From NCBI GenBank assembly GCA_944375795.1, contig CALWAU010000122.1, forward strand, positions 1-50,074: a DNA stretch of 50,074 nt, in the 5' to 3' direction. Numbering within the stretch: position 1 is the first letter of the stretch; each line of letters opens with the position of its first letter. The stretch is from an uncultured Clostridia bacterium. Lineage in GTDB: Bacteria; Bacillota; Clostridia; Christensenellales; Borkfalkiaceae. A model generated the notes under the pieces. It did not search any database. It saw only the letters and a list, made by a program, of their open reading frames with translations, and was not told the DNA's origin. Made by a program: the position numbers and the translations under genes. Below are positions 9,067-17,330 of this stretch, piece after piece.

Positions 9067-11521
9067 GAAGGAGCCCGAAAAGGTACAGCAGACGGGCCAG
9101 ACGTATATCGAACCGTTGGAGACGGTCCTGCATTCCTCGATGCTTCCCTATGCGGAGTTCGTCATTCTCGACCGCGCTCTGCCCCGCGTCGAGGACGGGC
9201 TCAAGCCCGTGCAGCGGCGCATTCTCTACACGATGCACGAAATGGGCCTGACGCCCGATAAGCCGCACAAAAAGAGCGCCCGCATCGTGGGCGACTGCAT
9301 GGGCAAATACCATCCGCACGGCGACAGTTCCGTCTACGATGCGATGGTGCGAATGGCGCAGGATTTCAACATGGGCAAGACGCTCGTCAACGGGCACGGC
9401 AATTTCGGCAGCGTGGACGGCGACCCGGCCGCGGCCATGCGGTATACGGAGGCCCGCCTGGAACCGCTCGCGCTCGAGCTTTTGCGCGACATCGACAAGG
9501 AGACCGTTCCCTTTTCTCTCAATTTCGACGACAGTCTGAAGGAGCCGGACATTCTGCCCGGCCGTTTTCCCAACCTGCTCGTCAACGGCGCCTCGGGCAT
9601 CGCGGTGGGGCTCGCCACCAACATTCCCACGCACAACCTCGAGGAGGTAATTAACGGCGTCATAGCATATATCGACAATCCCGCCATTTCCCTCGGCGAA
9701 ATGATGAAGTATATTCCCTGTCCCGATTTCCCGACGGGGGGCATCATCATCGCCAACGAGCTCATTCAGGCGTATAAGACGGGGCGCGGGAAAATTGCCA
9801 TCCGCGCCAAAATCGCGGCGGAGGAGACGGAGAGCGGCAAGACAAATCTCATCATTACCGAGCTTCCCTATCAGGTCAACAAGGCGCAGTTGATGCGCAA
9901 GATTGCGGAGATGCGGGAGGAAAAGAAAGAGGAGCTCGCCTGCATCGACTATGTGGCGGACGAATCCGACCGTTCGGGCATGCGCGCCGTCATCCGCGTC
10001 AAGAAGGATACGGATATTCCCAAGCTGCTTTCCTATCTCTATAAATATACCGAGCTGGAAGTCACGTTCGGCATCAATATGGTCGTCATAGCGGACGGCA
10101 AGCCTCAGCAGCTCGGGCTGATGGAAATTATCCGCCATTACGTAAAATACCAGCAGCAGATTATCCTGCGCCGCACGCTGTTCGACCTGAACCAGGCGCA
10201 GCAGCGCTGCCATATCCTCGAAGGTCTCATCATCGCGGTGCAGAACATCGACGAGGTCATCGCGATCATCAAGAAATCGGAGAGCACTTCGGACGCCCGC
10301 ACCCGTTTGATGGCGCGTTTCGAACTGACCGAAATCCAGGCGCAGGCCATTCTCGACCTCCGCCTCGCGCGGCTCACCAAGCTCGAGATCTATAAACTCG
10401 AACAGGAATTGAAGGAGCTGAAAAAGCTCATCAAAAAGCTCACGGCGATTTCCAAGAGCGGAGAATTGCAGCTGCAGGTCGTCAAGGAGGAAATCGGCGA
10501 GATACGGGACAAGTATCCCTCTCCCCGCCGTTCCCGCCTCGTCTATACGGCGGAGGAAGCCAACGAGCTGCTCGCGCATTCCAGTGAGAAGCAGCCGGGC
10601 GTAAAGTGTACCCTCGTCTATACCTGCGACGACAAATTCAAGGTCCTCACGGGCAAACAGGCGGAGGCGCTCAATAAGCCCGTCGACGGCAAATTCAAAC
10701 CGCAGCTCATCGCGCGCTGCAAGCTCGAAACGGTCACCGATCACAGGATTTTCGCCTTCACCAATTTCGGAAACTGCCACAAACTCGATATCTATTCACC
10801 CGAGTACGAGTGCAAGCTCTCCGACCCCGGCGTATCCCTCCAAGACCTCTCCAAAGAGGCCGCGGAAGGGGAAAAGGCTGTGGCGCTGTTTGAAATCGGA
10901 GAGAGGTTCCCGGTCGGCAAGCTCATGTTCTTCACGAAAAAGGGCATGATCAAAAAATCGGAATGGAGCGAGTACGACGGGCAGCGCAAAGACAGTTTTC
11001 TGGCCGTCAAGCTGGTGGAAGATGACGAGGTAATCGCCGTCGAGGAGGAAGGCGCGGAAGAGGACACGATCATGATCGTCACGCGCGAGGGCATCTGCCT
11101 CAACGCGAAAAAGGACGACGTGCCCACGCAGGGCAGGATTGCGGCGGGCGTCCGCGGCATCATGCTCCGGGAGGGGGACAGCGTCCTGTTCATGTCCCAG
11201 ATAAACGGCGAGGGAGAGATCATCGTCGTCACCACCGAGGGCAAATTCAAAAAGGTCATCTCCTCGCAAATCGAACCGATGGGCAGATACAAGAAGGGCA
11301 CGATGATCGTCAGCCTCCGCGAGGGAGAACACGTCCTGGCGGCAAGCTATGTCACCCGCCCTTATCCTCTGGCGGTCGTGGAAAAGAATCATTCCGTCTC
11401 CGAACTGTCCAGCGAAGACATTCCCATCGCCATGCAGAGCGCCCGCGCGCGCAAACTGCCCCGCTACGATGAGGGCGCCGTCATCGGCGTATATCCGCTC
11501 TTTTATCGTACGGAAACCTGA
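9053..11521 (+). CDS. parC: DNA topoisomerase IV subunit A (GyrA/ParC family)
   Basis: This 822-residue protein is the DNA-cleaving subunit that pairs with the ParE encoded just upstream; the complex relaxes and unlinks DNA. The winged-helix active region has KYHPHGDSS near residue 87 and the catalytic tyrosine in MRYTEAR near 129. A coiled coil follows (about 440-480), and the C-terminal half has beta-pinwheel repeats such as [12 protein letters not shown]. The glutamine-arginine-rich GyrA box that gives gyrase its supercoiling activity was not found by eye, which together with the ParE-like partner favours topoisomerase IV over gyrase. AGGAGG sits six bases before the ATG, inside the end of parE. 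A strong terminator follows. Some annotations would call it gyrA. Confidence 0.9.
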   Translation: MARSKKEPEKVQQTGQTYIEPLETVLHSSMLPYAEFVILDRALPRVEDGLKPVQRRILYTMHEMGLTPDKPHKKSARIVGDCMGKYHPHGDSSVYDAMVRMAQDFNMGKTLVNGHGNFGSVDGDPAAAMRYTEARLEPLALELLRDIDKETVPFSLNFDDSLKEPDILPGRFPNLLVNGASGIAVGLATNIPTHNLEEVINGVIAYIDNPAISLGEMMKYIPCPDFPTGGIIIANELIQAYKTGRGKIAIRAKIAAEETESGKTNLIITELPYQVNKAQLMRKIAEMREEKKEELACIDYVADESDRSGMRAVIRVKKDTDIPKLLSYLYKYTELEVTFGINMVVIADGKPQQLGLMEIIRHYVKYQQQIILRRTLFDLNQAQQRCHILEGLIIAVQNIDEVIAIIKKSESTSDARTRLMARFELTEIQAQAILDLRLARLTKLEIYKLEQELKELKKLIKKLTAISKSGELQLQVVKEEIGEIRDKYPSPRRSRLVYTAEEANELLAHSSEKQPGVKCTLVYTCDDKFKVLTGKQAEALNKPVDGKFKPQLIARCKLETVTDHRIFAFTNFGNCHKLDIYSPEYECKLSDPGVSLQDLSKEAAEGEKAVALFEIGERFPVGKLMFFTKKGMIKKSEWSEYDGQRKDSFLAVKLVEDDEVIAVEEEGAEEDTIMIVTREGICLNAKKDDVPTQGRIAAGVRGIMLREGDSVLFMSQINGEGEIIVVTTEGKFKKVISSQIEPMGRYKKGTMIVSLREGEHVLAASYVTRPYPLAVVEKNHSVSELSSEDIPIAMQSARARKLPRYDEGAVIGVYPLFYRTET

Positions 11522-11547
11522 TTTTGATTTTTATCGGCCGCGCTTAT

Positions 11548-11580
11548 GCCGCCCGGAAATTTCCGGGCGGCGTTTTGTTT
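11548..11580 (+). terminator. Terminator of parE-parC
   Basis: A perfect 24-bp palindrome (GCCGCCCGGAAA and its complement, 11548-11571) is followed by GTTTTGTTT. Confidence 0.9.
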
Positions 11581-11697
11581 CCCGAAAGGTCCGTTCTTTT
11601 TTCGGAAAAGGCCGGAACGGGGATTTTGTAAAAAAAGTTCTATAGATCCCGCAATTGCCGTGAGAGAATAAATAGTATTATTTTTTCGTATATTTAT
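11581..11697 (+). other. Gene-free leader region with inverted repeats
   Basis: No coding frame is convincing here. CCGTTC (11591-11596) can pair with GAACGG (11615-11620), and GGGGAT just after it can pair with ATCCC at about 11655. These may be chance structures in an otherwise A+T-rich spacer before spoIIID. Confidence 0.3.
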
Positions 11698-11761
11698 TAT
11701 AATTTTCTTTGATCGGGAGATACGAATGGAAAAAATACTCCCTTCTACGCCCGATTTTTTT
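11698..11761 (+). ncRNA. Possible short terminated RNA upstream of spoIIID
   Basis: TATAAT at 11698-11703 would start a transcript near 11710. ATCGGG (11712-11717) pairs with CCCGAT (11750-11755) and is followed by six Ts, as in a terminator; GGGAG (11715-11719) can instead pair with CTCCC (11738-11742), so two exclusive folds compete. No good -35 was found. The same stretch also carries a 25-codon frame, so it may be mRNA rather than a small RNA. Confidence 0.3.
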
Positions 11762-11803
11762 GTATATTCATTACATTTTTACCGGATTTTATTCAAAATG
11801 TGA
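11726..11803 (+). CDS. Possible 25-residue micro-protein
   Basis: A 25-codon frame, MEKILPSTPDFF to FYRILFKM, begins at an ATG six bases after GGGAG (11715-11719) and ends with TGA. It is moderately hydrophobic and aromatic, with no family I recognise. It lies in the spoIIID leader behind a TATAAT element. The ribosome binding site is good, but the frame is short and overlaps a terminator-like hairpin, so it may be chance. Confidence 0.25.
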   Translation: MEKILPSTPDFFVYSLHFYRILFKM

Positions 11804-11886
11804 AGCGGGAAATAAAGCGGGGCCGCTGTTTAATACATAACAGTAAGCCGTCGAGAAAAGGGAAGTTCAGGGAACGGAGAAAAAAG

Positions 11887-11916
11887 TCATAATCCCCCAA
11901 AATCCGACATAAAAAT
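11887..11916 (+). promoter_or_regulatory. Sigma-E-like promoter of spoIIID
   Basis: TCATAAT (11887-11893) and CATAAAAA (11908-11915) are 14 bases apart, close to the mother-cell sigma-E consensus KMATATT-N14/15-CATACAnT. The transcript would begin near 11922. Control of spoIIID by sigma-E is known in Bacillus; here it is inferred from the motif. Confidence 0.6.
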
Positions 11917-11948
11917 AGACTATCAATGTTTTTCGGAGGTCGAAGGGT

Positions 11949-12215
11949 TTGTGGGATTATATTGAGGAACGAGCGAGGAAGAGCGCGGAGTATATCATCG
12001 CGACGGGCTGTACCGTCCGGGCCTGCTCCGCGCATTTCAATATCAGTAAATCTACCGTACACAAAGACGTTTCCGAACGCCTGAAGGACATCGACGAAGA
12101 ACTTTACGAGAGGGCGCGCGCGGTCTCCGAGCGCAACCTCAGCGAGAGGCACATCCGGGGCGGGATCGCCACCCGGAAAAAATACCTGAAAGAGGAGAAC
12201 GGGGGAAGCGATTGA
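11949..12215 (+). CDS. spoIIID: Stage III sporulation transcription regulator SpoIIID
   Basis: This 88-residue DNA-binding protein matches SpoIIID, the mother-cell regulator that adjusts sigma-E and sigma-K genes during endospore formation. The family text is clear: an N-terminal DYIEERARK-like start, a helix-turn-helix with ISKSTVHKDVSERL at about residues 32-45, and a basic tail with RHIRGGIATRKKY. The start is TTG at 11949, nine bases after GGAGG (11935-11939); no ATG fits. A sigma-E-like promoter lies upstream and a terminator downstream, so it is transcribed alone. In many relatives spoIIID lies beside spoIIQ or mreB, which are absent here. It is the strongest evidence that the organism forms spores. 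Confidence 0.95.
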   Translation: MWDYIEERARKSAEYIIATGCTVRACSAHFNISKSTVHKDVSERLKDIDEELYERARAVSERNLSERHIRGGIATRKKYLKEENGGSD

Positions 12216-12230
12216 TTTCCGTTCCGGGCC

Positions 12231-12269
12231 GTCCGCGGAGGAGCTTTTGTTCCCCGGCGGACTTTTTTT
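12231..12269 (+). terminator. Terminator of spoIIID
   Basis: GTCCGC (12231-12236) pairs with GCGGAC (12257-12262), followed by seven Ts. Confidence 0.75.
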
Positions 12270-12300
12270 GCAAAAAAGAGTTCTCCCGCCCCCGTAACGC

Positions 12301-12329
12301 TTGAATTTTTCCGACGGATATGGTATGAT
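12301..12329 (+). promoter_or_regulatory. Promoter of the flavodiiron gene
   Basis: TTGAAT (12301-12306) and TATGAT (12324-12329) are 17 bases apart, with a TGG extended -10. Confidence 0.75.
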
Positions 12330-12374
12330 AGAAACGAATCGTCAAAGCCCTGTATCGGGCACAAGGAGAAAATC

Positions 12375-13577
12375 ATGTACAATATCCGAAACGTTACCAA
12401 GGACATCGTCTGGATCGGCGCAAACGACAGGCGGCTCGCGCTGTTTGAAAACGTATTTCCTCTCCCCGAGGGAGTTTCTTATAACAGCTATCTGCTCAAA
12501 GACGAAAAGACCGTCCTGCTCGACACTGCGGACGCGGCGGTCGCGGGGCAATTTTTCGAAAATCTCGAAGCGGCGCTCGAGGGGCGCAAGCTCGACTATG
12601 TCGTCGTCAATCACATGGAACCCGATCACTGCGCCCTTCTGGAGGAGGTTCTGCGCCGCTATCCCGGGGCGGTGCTCGTGGGCAACGCCAAGACCTTTAC
12701 CCTCATTTCCGGCTTTTTCGGCCTGGAAAAGGCCGAGCGCATGACGGTGAAAGAGGGGGATTCCCTCATCTGCGGAAAGCATACGCTGTATTTCTATTTT
12801 GCGCCCATGGTGCATTGGCCGGAGGTCATGGTCACCTACGACGCTGCGGATAAGGTGCTCTTTTCCGCAGATGCGTTCGGTTCCTTCAAATCGCTCGACG
12901 GAAATCTGTTCAGCGATGAAGTGAATTACGAACGCGATTGGCTGGACGAGGCGCGCAGGTATTACACGAATATCGTCGGCAAATACGGCGTGATGGTGCA
13001 GACGGCGCTCAAAAAGCTCTCCGCGCTCGATATTTCCTGTATCTGCCCCCTGCACGGGCTCGTCTGGCGCAGCGATTTTTCCTTCCTGCTCGAAAAATAC
13101 GACAAATGGAGCCGTTACGAGGAGGAGAGCCGCGGCGTCGTCATCATTTACGCTTCCATTTACGGACACACGGAAAACGTCGCCGAAATTCTCGCGACCA
13201 GGCTTTCCGAAAAGGGAGTGCGTGACGTGCGCGTCTACGACGCCTCCAAAACGCACGTCTCCGAGCTCATTGCGGAAATTTTCCGCGTGAAAAACGTCGT
13301 GCTCGCCTCCTCCACGTACAATGCGGAGCTGTATACGCCCATGAAAAATCTCGTGGCGGACATGAAGGCGCTCGCCGTTCAGAACAAGAATTTCGCCCTC
13401 ATCGAAAACGGCAGCTGGGCTCCTTATGCCAAGACGCAGATGACGGAAACGCTTTCTTCGCTCAAAAACTGCACGTTTGAGGAAATTTCGCTCACCGTGC
13501 GTTCTTCGCTCAAAGAGGGGCAGATCGCCGAGCTCGACGCGCTCGCGGCAAGCCTTGCGGCAAAGTGCGGAAAATGA
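12375..13577 (+). CDS. Flavodiiron protein (FprA/A-type flavoprotein)
   Basis: This 400-residue soluble protein reduces oxygen to water, or nitric oxide to nitrous oxide, to protect anaerobes. The N-terminal metallo-beta-lactamase-like domain carries the di-iron ligands: HMEPDH at about residues 80-85, the histidine in PMVHWPE near 148, the aspartate in FSADAFG near 166 and the histidine in CPLHG near 226. A flavodoxin domain for FMN begins near residue 255 with IIYASIYGHTENVA. No rubredoxin domain is fused, so electrons must come from a separate rubredoxin or similar donor. The gene has its own promoter and tyrA follows 13 bases later, though the two have no obvious shared pathway. Confidence 0.93.
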   Translation: MYNIRNVTKDIVWIGANDRRLALFENVFPLPEGVSYNSYLLKDEKTVLLDTADAAVAGQFFENLEAALEGRKLDYVVVNHMEPDHCALLEEVLRRYPGAVLVGNAKTFTLISGFFGLEKAERMTVKEGDSLICGKHTLYFYFAPMVHWPEVMVTYDAADKVLFSADAFGSFKSLDGNLFSDEVNYERDWLDEARRYYTNIVGKYGVMVQTALKKLSALDISCICPLHGLVWRSDFSFLLEKYDKWSRYEEESRGVVIIYASIYGHTENVAEILATRLSEKGVRDVRVYDASKTHVSELIAEIFRVKNVVLASSTYNAELYTPMKNLVADMKALAVQNKNFALIENGSWAPYAKTQMTETLSSLKNCTFEEISLTVRSSLKEGQIAELDALAASLAAKCGK

Positions 13578-13590
13578 GGGGTTTTCTGTC

Positions 13591-14415
13591 ATGAAACGCA
13601 TTGCTGTCGTGGGATTGGGCATCATCGGCGGCTCTGTCTGCGCGGCGCTTTCGCGGGCGGGCTATTTCGTCGCCGGCCGGGATATCGACCGTTCGGTCCT
13701 CGATTTTGCCCTCCGGAAAAAGATAATCGCCGAGGAAGCGGTAAGCCTCGCCGGGTACGATACCGTGCTTCTCGCCGTTCCCGTCCGCGCCGCCATCTCC
13801 GCGCTGACGGAGGAAATTTTTGCGGACGGCGCCCTGGTCGCGGACGTCTGCGGGGTCAAAAAGGCGCCGGAGGATGCGGTATACGTCTTTCCCCGCAATT
13901 ACCGCTACATAGGGCTGCACCCGATGGCGGGAAAAGAAACGAGCGGCATCGCTTCCGCCGACGCGGATCTCTTTTCGGGCGCGAATCTCGTCGTGACCGT
14001 CTGTCCGCAGACGCGGGAGAGCGCGAAACGGGAAATTTCGGAGTTTGCGAAGGCGCTCGGCTTCGGGCGGATTACGGAGTGCACGGCGGAGGAACACGAC
14101 AGAAAAATCGCCCTTACCTCCCAGCTTGCGCACATCGTTTCCAACGCTTACGTGAAGAGCCCCGAGGTGAAAAACTGCGAGGGGTTTACGGGCGGAAGCT
14201 TTCAGGATATGACCCGCATTGCGGGCGTGGACGAAAATATGTGGTCGGAACTTTATATGCTCAACAGAAGCAATCTCCTTTCGGAGCTGGATTCCCTGCT
14301 GGAGCATCTCTCCGATTGCCGACTCGCCCTTGCCTCGGGGGACGAAGAAAGGCTTCGCCGCGAACTGCGGGAAGGGCGGATTTTACGCGAATCCATCAGG
14401 CGTTTTCCCGAATGA
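13591..14415 (+). CDS. tyrA: Prephenate dehydrogenase
   Basis: This 274-residue enzyme oxidises and decarboxylates prephenate to 4-hydroxyphenylpyruvate with NAD(P)+, the committed step to tyrosine. The Rossmann motif GLGIIGGS is at residues 8-15; the conserved LHPMAG and the histidine in SQLAHIVSNAY near 184 belong to the active site; the C-terminal part is the usual all-helical dimerisation domain. No ACT domain is present, so feedback by tyrosine through that route is not expected. The ATG at 13591 follows GAGGGG by nine bases and lies 13 bases after the flavodiiron stop. No other aromatic pathway gene lies nearby. No clear terminator follows. Confidence 0.93.
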   Translation: MKRIAVVGLGIIGGSVCAALSRAGYFVAGRDIDRSVLDFALRKKIIAEEAVSLAGYDTVLLAVPVRAAISALTEEIFADGALVADVCGVKKAPEDAVYVFPRNYRYIGLHPMAGKETSGIASADADLFSGANLVVTVCPQTRESAKREISEFAKALGFGRITECTAEEHDRKIALTSQLAHIVSNAYVKSPEVKNCEGFTGGSFQDMTRIAGVDENMWSELYMLNRSNLLSELDSLLEHLSDCRLALASGDEERLRRELREGRILRESIRRFPE

Positions 14416-14432
14416 TTCCCCCATGTTCTTTT

Positions 14433-14468
14433 CAAATTTCTCAAATTTCTTTAATTTCTCAAAATTTT
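14433..14468 (+). repeat. Short 9-bp tandem repeat
   Basis: CAAATTTCT occurs twice in perfect tandem (14433-14450), followed by two degenerate copies, TTAATTTCT and CAAAATTTT. It lies between tyrA and the next promoter. Confidence 0.6.
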
Positions 14469-14490
14469 TTGAAAATGTTGTATCATAAAG

Positions 14491-14519
14491 TTTACTTTTC
14501 CGAAAAATTCTGCTATAAT
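14491..14519 (+). promoter_or_regulatory. Promoter of the DUF1934-MBL-Rho-like operon
   Basis: TTTACT (14491-14496) and TATAAT (14514-14519) are 17 bases apart, with a TGC extended -10. The leader is about 36 bases and has no clear ribosome binding site. Confidence 0.8.
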
Positions 14520-14561
14520 GATATCGATTAAGCTGAAACCGAATTTTCGGGCGATATTTTT

Positions 14562-14972
14562 ATGAGTTTGCTTCGTTCCTGTTTTCTTCAGATTGTAACC
14601 TCGGCGGACGGCGAGGAAAGCAATTTTTCGACCGAGGCGGAAATGGAGCTTTTGCCCCGGTCTGCCGTACTTCGTTATCGCCACGGCGAAGGGGACGTCG
14701 TCCTCCGCATCGAAGAGAGGGCGGTCGCGCTGGAGCGGGGCGGGGATTATTTGCTCCGATTGAATTTTTCGGAGGGGGAGGCACTGCCGGGAGTCATCGG
14801 ACTGGCGGGCGCGGAAGGGAGCGTGGAGACGAAGACCCATCGCCTCGGCTGCTCGGTCGGCAAGGATTCCGTGCTTTTGTCGATGAGGTATACACTGCGA
14901 TTCGACCGCGGGGAACAGGAAATGAAGCTTCGCCTTTTCGCGCGCGGAAAAAATCATCCGGAGGAGAAATGA
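14562..14972 (+). CDS. DUF1934 beta-barrel protein (YwiB-like)
   Basis: This 136-residue protein fits the DUF1934 family, a small lipocalin-like beta-barrel of unknown function found in Bacillota (YwiB in Bacillus). Visible family features are the alternating strand pattern, the LRYRHGEGDVVLRIEE hairpin, a TKTHRLGCSV stretch and the final SMRYTLRFDRGEQEMKLRL strands. No signal peptide or membrane segment is present, so it is cytoplasmic. The ribosome binding site is weak. It heads a coupled set: the MBL-fold gene begins at the ATGA overlap with its stop. In Bacillus the homologue lies next to argS; here it is with a Rho-like gene. Fold assignment is by eye, function unknown. Confidence 0.75.
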   Translation: MSLLRSCFLQIVTSADGEESNFSTEAEMELLPRSAVLRYRHGEGDVVLRIEERAVALERGGDYLLRLNFSEGEALPGVIGLAGAEGSVETKTHRLGCSVGKDSVLLSMRYTLRFDRGEQEMKLRLFARGKNHPEEK

Positions 14973-15622
14973 AAATCCAATATTTGGGGCATTCGTGTTT
15001 CCGTCTCACCGAAAGCACGGGTACGACGATTATCACCGATCCGTATCGGGGCATCGGCTACGAGTTGCCCAAAGGGCTTACGGCGGATGCCGTGACAATC
15101 AGTCACGGCCATGCCGATCACAACAATGCGGGCGCAATCGGCGGAAGCCCGCGGCTCATCGACAAAGAGGGCTTTTACGAACTTCCCGGCGTGGAAATTA
15201 CCGGTATCAAAAGCTATCACGACAATCGGGGAGGTCGGCTCCGGGGGGAAAATATCATCTACAAGTTCGCGATGGACGGCCTGGAGATCTGCCATCTCGG
15301 AGACCTCGGGGAAGAATGCTCCTCCGAGCTTTTGGAGATGCTTCTGCCCGTCAATATTCTGCTCATTCCCGTAGGGGGGAACTATACCATCGACGCGGTA
15401 CAGGCAAAAGAATATGTCGATCGGATGATGCCCGAAATCGTCATTCCCATGCATTACAAGACGCGCAGTCTCACGCTCGACATCGACAGGGCGGACGCCT
15501 TTCTCGATTTGTTCGACGGCGAGGAAACGGAAATCTCCGGTAAAGACACGCTCGAATTTTCCCGCGACGATCTCACCGAAGAAAAAACAAAAATCATTCT
15601 TATGGAGAGAAGAAAACTATGA
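14969..15622 (+). CDS. MBL-fold metal-dependent hydrolase
   Basis: This 217-residue protein has the metallo-beta-lactamase fold of the short UlaG/YtkL-like type. The zinc motif HGHADH is at residues 46-51; further ligands are likely the histidine in SYHDN near 88, the aspartate in HLGDLGE near 111 and the histidine in PMHYKT near 158. Substrate is not predictable; relatives act on sugar lactones, phosphodiesters or are uncharacterised. The ATG overlaps the stop of the DUF1934 gene (ATGA), and its own stop overlaps the start of the Rho-like gene in the same way, so the three are translationally coupled. It is cytoplasmic. Confidence 0.88.
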   Translation: MKIQYLGHSCFRLTESTGTTIITDPYRGIGYELPKGLTADAVTISHGHADHNNAGAIGGSPRLIDKEGFYELPGVEITGIKSYHDNRGGRLRGENIIYKFAMDGLEICHLGDLGEECSSELLEMLLPVNILLIPVGGNYTIDAVQAKEYVDRMMPEIVIPMHYKTRSLTLDIDRADAFLDLFDGEETEISGKDTLEFSRDDLTEEKTKIILMERRKL

Positions 15623-17112
15623 ATGAAACTACTTTGAACAACCTGAAGTCCGCTTACAACGAATACCTTTCCAAACTCAGTATCGGCTGTCTGCGTTCGG
15701 TGGGCAGAAATTGCGGCGTCGCTCAGTCCACCCTCAAGAAAAAGGCGGAACTTATCGGCGATATCATCGCGGTGCTGACGGGAGAACTTGCGCCCATCGA
15801 AAAGAGCAACCGCGGCGCTCCCGTCAAGGACGGTTATGTCGACCCGGTGATTTTCGGAAAACTGCAGGAAATCAAAATGACTTATCTGACCAATCTTCCG
15901 GAATCCGCGCCCGGGAAGGCGGCCGAGTCTGCGCCCGTCCGTCCCAACGTTCTCGAATTGCGCGCTTCCGATATACCGGAAGAAACGTCCGCTTATTACG
16001 AGCAGGAGGTCTATGTCGGCCAGCTCGAAACCATCAACGGCGTTTCCTGCCTGCTGCCGCTCAACGGCCGGGAAAATTCCGCGGAACAGATCATCGTTTC
16101 CGCGTCCACGATCAAGGCCTGCAAGCTGCGCGAGGGCGATGTCGTATCCTGCCGCGCGGAACCTCATCACGCGACGCTCGTGGCCACGGAAATTCTCACC
16201 GTCAACGAGCTTCCCGTCGATACCCCCCGCGAATTGTTTGAAGAGTGCGAAGTCTGTTACCCGCAGGAGCGTCTCTCCCTCTATGCGGGAGAAAATTCTC
16301 CGCAATCCATGAAATATATCGATTGGCTGATTCCCTTCGGAAAGGGGCAGAGATGCCTGATTTCCGCGCCTCCCAAGACGGGGAAAACGCAGCTTCTGCA
16401 AGATTTTGCGCGCGCCCTCTCCGTCTCTCATCCCGAAATGCGGCTGCTTATCCTTCTTATCGATCAGTCGCCCGAGGCCGTCGGCGAGTTCAAAAAGGCC
16501 GCTCCGAATGCGGAGCTGGTATATACCACCTTTGACGACGACGCGGACAGGCACGTCTTTATGGCCGATTTTCTGCTCAAACGCGCAAAGCGTTTTGTGG
16601 AAGCGGGAATGGACGTCGTATTGCTCGTCGATTCCGTCTGTGCGCTCACGCGTGCCTACAACGATTCGTTGGGGGAGGAGGAAAAGGGGATTCGTTTCTC
16701 CTGCGGATTGAAGAGCAAGGCGCTCAGCTATATCCGCAAGTATTTCGGTTCGGCGAGATGCCTTGCCGAGGGCGGCTCTCTGGCGATTGTGGGAACCGTT
16801 TCCTTCGAGACCGGAAATCCCATCGACGACCTCGTTTCCTGCGATTTGCTCGGCATCTGCAATGCGGAAATTCATCTGGATAAAGACATGGCGGCCAAGC
16901 GGATATTCCCCGCCATCGACGCGGAAACTTCGCAGACCCGCCGCAGCGATCTTCTCTTTACGGAGAAGGAAGCGAAGATGGAAGCCGCCATTCGCAGATA
17001 CCTTTCCCAAAACGGCAACGAGGTATTGGCGGAACGCATTTCCCGGACGGACGACCCCGCCGCTTTTCTGTCGACGGGATCAAAAAAACAGCGCGCTTCG
17101 GCCACCGAATAA
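15619..17112 (+). CDS. Diverged Rho-like RNA-dependent ATPase
   Basis: This 497-residue protein has the Rho layout but unusual key residues. The N-terminal helical part (about 15-50) resembles the Rho_N domain; a cold-shock-like region follows (about 130-195), where the RNA-binding GFGFLR motif of Rho is replaced by GVSCLLP near 141. The RecA-like core keeps Walker A APPKTGKT (250-257), LLVDS, RAYN, EGGSL and KRIFPAID with a following TRR. By eye alignment with Escherichia coli Rho, LIDERPEE reads LIDQSPEA (282-289), changing the catalytic glutamate to Gln283 and the next arginine to Ser284; the Q-loop GGVDANAL reads CGLKSKAL (362-369); and the R-loop lysine of FKGTGN reads Leu411. It may therefore be a weak, altered or non-terminating Rho paralogue. 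A terminator follows. Confidence 0.85.
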   Translation: MNETTLNNLKSAYNEYLSKLSIGCLRSVGRNCGVAQSTLKKKAELIGDIIAVLTGELAPIEKSNRGAPVKDGYVDPVIFGKLQEIKMTYLTNLPESAPGKAAESAPVRPNVLELRASDIPEETSAYYEQEVYVGQLETINGVSCLLPLNGRENSAEQIIVSASTIKACKLREGDVVSCRAEPHHATLVATEILTVNELPVDTPRELFEECEVCYPQERLSLYAGENSPQSMKYIDWLIPFGKGQRCLISAPPKTGKTQLLQDFARALSVSHPEMRLLILLIDQSPEAVGEFKKAAPNAELVYTTFDDDADRHVFMADFLLKRAKRFVEAGMDVVLLVDSVCALTRAYNDSLGEEEKGIRFSCGLKSKALSYIRKYFGSARCLAEGGSLAIVGTVSFETGNPIDDLVSCDLLGICNAEIHLDKDMAAKRIFPAIDAETSQTRRSDLLFTEKEAKMEAAIRRYLSQNGNEVLAERISRTDDPAAFLSTGSKKQRASATE

Positions 17113-17142
17113 AATGTGAATTTGTTTGAAACGAACAAACCG

Positions 17143-17182
17143 AAAAATGCCGTTGCGGAACTATCCGCCGCGGCATTTTTTT
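17143..17182 (+). terminator. Terminator after the Rho-like gene
   Basis: AAAAATGCCG (17143-17152) pairs with CGGCATTTTT (17171-17180), with GCGG/CCGC able to extend the stem inside, and a T-tract of seven bases. Nothing recognisable lies between it and the NrdR-like sites at 17331. Confidence 0.85.
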
Positions 17183-17330
17183 CCTTTCTGCCCGATGTTT
17201 TCCCGGAAAACGGTGGAATTATTTGTTTTTTGAAACCATATTTTCCGAAAAATCCGTTTCTTTTCCACTTTTTCCCGCAAATAACCTCCTTTCCCGACGA
17301 TCATACTGATAGTGGCTATAAGTTTTTTGT

